This document shows, one piece after another, positions 48,380-50,922 of a DNA stretch of 50,922 bases (the stretch's first letter is position 1; every line of letters starts with the position of its first letter). The notes under the pieces were generated by a model. It saw only the letters and a list, made by a program, of their open reading frames with translations. It did not search any database and had not been told where the DNA came from. Origin of the DNA: JBCAWW01 sp039024315 (GTDB taxonomy: Bacteria > Bacteroidota > Bacteroidia > J057); assembly GCA_039024315.1 (NCBI GenBank), contig JBCCQN010000034.1, forward strand, positions 1-50,922, in the 5' to 3' direction. Both the position numbers and the translations under genes were made by a program.

Positions 48380-50922
48380 ATGCCAATCAAACATTTAACA
48401 AATTCCAGTCTTTTTAAAGGATTGTTGATGCTGTTAATCAGTTTTGGGGCACTCAGCTTGCAAGCGCAAACTTTGAGTGGGACCATTACTGACGCAGAAA
48501 CTCAAGAAGCTCTAGAAGGTGCTAGAGTAGTAGTGGCTGGTAGCACAGTGGGAGCGATCTCCGATGCAGCTGGCAAATACTCTCTTACCTTACCCGAAGG
48601 AGCTGCCACTATCATTGTCAACTATTTTGGATTTGCTACTCAGCGTATTGAGATCAATGGCAGATCTTCGATCAACGTTCAGTTGCTTGCGGATGCCGCT
48701 AGCCTTGACGACGTCGTGATCACCGCCTTGGGGATTGCCCGAGATGAAAAGACCTTAGGCTACGCTGCCCAAGAGTTGGATGGATCTTCTATGACTCAAG
48801 CTCGTGAGCCCAACTTTATCAATGCTATGGCTGGTCGGGTAGCTGGGGTAAACATTACCCAAGGTGCTTCTGGAGTGGGTAGCTCAGCACGCATGGTAAT
48901 CCGCGGAGAGACCTCTATTTCAGGCAACAATCAGCCTCTCTTTGTAGTAGACGGGGTGCCTATCTCAAATGATGTTTTTAGTACTCGTTCTGAAGGCAAC
49001 CTAGAGGTAGATTACGGCAATGCTGCCGCTGAGATCAATCCAGATGACATCGAAAATGTAACCGTCTTGAAAGGAGCCAATGCAACTGCTCTTTATGGTT
49101 CTCGTGCTTTGAACGGGGTCGTCCTGATTACCACCAAAACCGGCCGTGGCCAAAAGGGGATCGGTGTTACAGTAAACTCTACTACCACTTTTGAAAATCC
49201 CTTACGCATCCCTCAGTATCAAAATGAATACGGTCAAGGGGCCAATGGTGAGTTTTCTTTTGTTGATGGTTCTGGTTCGGGCGTAAACGATGGGGTAGAC
49301 GAAAGTTGGGGGCCTCGTTTGGATCAGGGCTTAACTATCCCTCAACACGACTCACCTACCAGTGGGGGTTTTCGTGGCGGTGATAGCCACCCAAGCATCG
49401 ATCGTGGTGAAATCCAAGCTACGCCTTGGACCTCTTCACCGGACAACATTCGTAATTTCTTCAAAACGGGTATCACTACCACGAACAATGTGGCCATTGC
49501 GGGAGGAAACGATAATGGAGACTTCCGTCTTTCTTTTACCAACCTTTGGAATCAGGGAATCATGCCCAATACTGATCTCAAGCGTAATAATATCAGCTTG
49601 AGCACTTCATTCAAGCCAATTGAAAAGCTTACTTTCCGTATCAATGCCAACTACGTTGACACTGACTCAGACAACCGCCCGACCAATAGCTACGGCACAG
49701 AAAACGTCATGTATTTGTGGGTATGGTTTGGTCGTCAAATCAACATGAACAGCCTACGTGATTATTGGCAGCCCGGCCTAGAAGGGGTACAACAGTATAA
49801 CTACAACTACAACTGGCACGACAACCCTTACTTCACCCAGTTTGAAAACACCAACGGTCTCAAAAAGGATCGCCTTTTTGGCAATATGTCTGTCAATTAT
49901 GACTTTACTGATAAGCTTTCTTTGCAACTCCGTTCCGGAACGGATTACTTTAGCGAAGTGCGGATGGGTAAACGTGCTTTTTCTACCCAGCGTTTCCCCT
50001 TTGGACAGTACCGCGAAGACCTGATCAACTTCCAAGAAACCAATACGGACCTTCTCCTTACTTACCAAGATTTGTACAGTGGAGACTTTGGCTACTCTGT
50101 TTCTGTGGGTGCCAACCGCATGGATCAAAACCGTCGCTACCTCCGTATTTCGGCTAATCAGCTTTCAGTACCAGAAGTATACAATTTCGAGAATGCGCGT
50201 ATTCCATTAGCACAAACTCAGTTTAACACCTCCCGTCGTATCAATTCTGTTTACGCAACCGCTCAGTTTAGCTTTAAAAATGCATTGTTCTTAGACGTTT
50301 CTGGTCGCAATGACTGGTCTAGCTCCCTGACTTTGCCTGATGGTACTGGTAACAACTCATACTTTTACCCTGCGGCTAACCTTTCCGCTGTTATCAGCGA
50401 AATGACCGAGATGCCAACAGTCATTACTTTCCTTAAGCTTCGTGCAGGATACGGAGAAGTAGGAGGTGATGCCGATCCTTACCGCTTGACCAATGTTTAC
50501 AACTACCTTGAACCTTGGGGAGGTACGCAGCGCGTAACAGAAAACAACGCCCTTGCCAATGCTAACCTTCGTCCAGAGCGGGCTCGCTCTTTCGAAGCAG
50601 GTATTGATGCTCGTTTCTTCGACAACCGCTTAGGCATCGACATTGCTTACTACAACACCAATGTACTAGACCAAATCTTTGCCCTCGATATCCCTCAATC
50701 CACTGGGTTTAGCAGCCTAATCGTTAACGCAGGTAAAATCAATAGCAATGGTGTCGAAGTATAACTTAACGCTAGCCCAATCCGTCGTGATGGAGGTTTC
50801 CGTTGGGATATCACTGCTAACTGGTCCCTACAGCGCTCTAAGGTAATAGAGCTTGTTGAGGGCATCGACAATTATACCATCGCAAGCAACTACATGATCA
50901 TCCAAGCCCGCGAAGGCGGTCG
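48380..50922 (+). pseudogene. SusC/RagA-family TonB-linked outer-membrane transporter with in-frame stop, 3' end off the window
   Basis: Outer-membrane beta-barrel that imports glycans or peptides with a SusD partner and TonB energy. A signal peptide (to about residue 29) is followed by a CarboxypepD-reg-like domain (SGTITDAETQEALEGARVVV, about 33-115), the plug with VITALGIARDEKTLGYA and FVVDGVPISND, then barrel strands. The frame stops at TAA 50762-50764 after 794 residues, yet the same frame continues without another stop to the end of the window with typical SusC sequence (LNASPIRRDGGFRWDI, then NWSLQRSKVIELVEG). Family members run to about 1000 residues, so the 794-residue product would lack barrel strands. 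A change of one base from a tyrosine codon, or a sequencing error, would explain this. Confidence 0.8.

Noticed and set aside
1..50922. tRNA or rRNA genes, CRISPR arrays, insertion sequences, integrases
   Set aside because: Looked for T-loop sequences, regular spaced direct repeats and transposase motifs on both strands; none found.

Overview
The window comes from a member of the Bacteroidota, most likely a Saprospiria/Lewinella-type marine or aquatic chitinophagal lineage (inference). The evidence is three large secreted proteins ending in type IX secretion (T9SS) sorting domains, a SusC/RagA TonB-linked outer-membrane protein, several TonB-C proteins, CrtZ carotenoid hydroxylase, PKD/PA14/lectin architectures, and a lack of Shine-Dalgarno sites. 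No tRNA, rRNA, insertion sequence, phage gene or CRISPR array was seen.

Layout. 1-6.4 kb: the 3' end of an M24 peptidase, convergent homogentisate dioxygenase (hmgA), then topoisomerase III (topB), a CaiB-type CoA-transferase and a secreted metallophosphoesterase reading rightward. 6.4-6.9 kb: intergenic repeats and hairpins. 6.9-15.7 kb: a three-PAS histidine kinase, two adjacent paralogous membrane pseudokinases, a lytic transglycosylase, crtZ and a TonB-C/TPR protein. 15.8-22.4 kb: one 2221-residue secreted protein (sugar dehydrogenase, di-heme cytochrome, lectin, PA14, PKD and carbohydrate-binding domains). 22.7-27.7 kb: a stand-alone RibD-type deaminase, an EEP hydrolase, a small secreted protein and a DPP-IV-type peptidase. 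27.9-46.5 kb: an exopolysaccharide region. One leftward run holds a TonB-like protein, Wza, Wzc tyrosine kinase, Wzy, Wzx, a glycosyltransferase, AsnB, two more glycosyltransferases and a secreted pectate-lyase-like protein; a deacetylase and a sugar epimerase flank it. 46.6-50.9 kb: a heme/copper-monooxygenase-like secreted protein and a SusC gene interrupted by an in-frame TAA.

The strongest unexplained signal is a dispersed short DNA motif: a perfect 4-bp stem whose sequence changes while pairing is kept, a 3-nt loop (mostly TGC or TTC), and a fixed 3' tail AACGCT(C/T). About twenty good copies lie across the window on both strands. Some are inside genes, read in different frames and often in linkers. 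Others form the inverted ends of three ~109-bp intergenic elements at 14.2, 23.2 and 27.7 kb, an arrangement like REP/REPIN elements. I do not recognise this family. A second, unrelated AT-rich intergenic repeat occurs at 6.4, 24.4 and 27.9 kb.

How the genes work together: the Wza-Wzc-Wzy-Wzx run makes and exports a polysaccharide by the Wzy-dependent route. The glycosyltransferases, AsnB, epimerase and deacetylase would build or modify the repeat unit, and the T9SS pectate-lyase-like protein at the distal end may trim or bind the product. No initiating sugar-phosphate transferase is visible, so priming must be encoded elsewhere.
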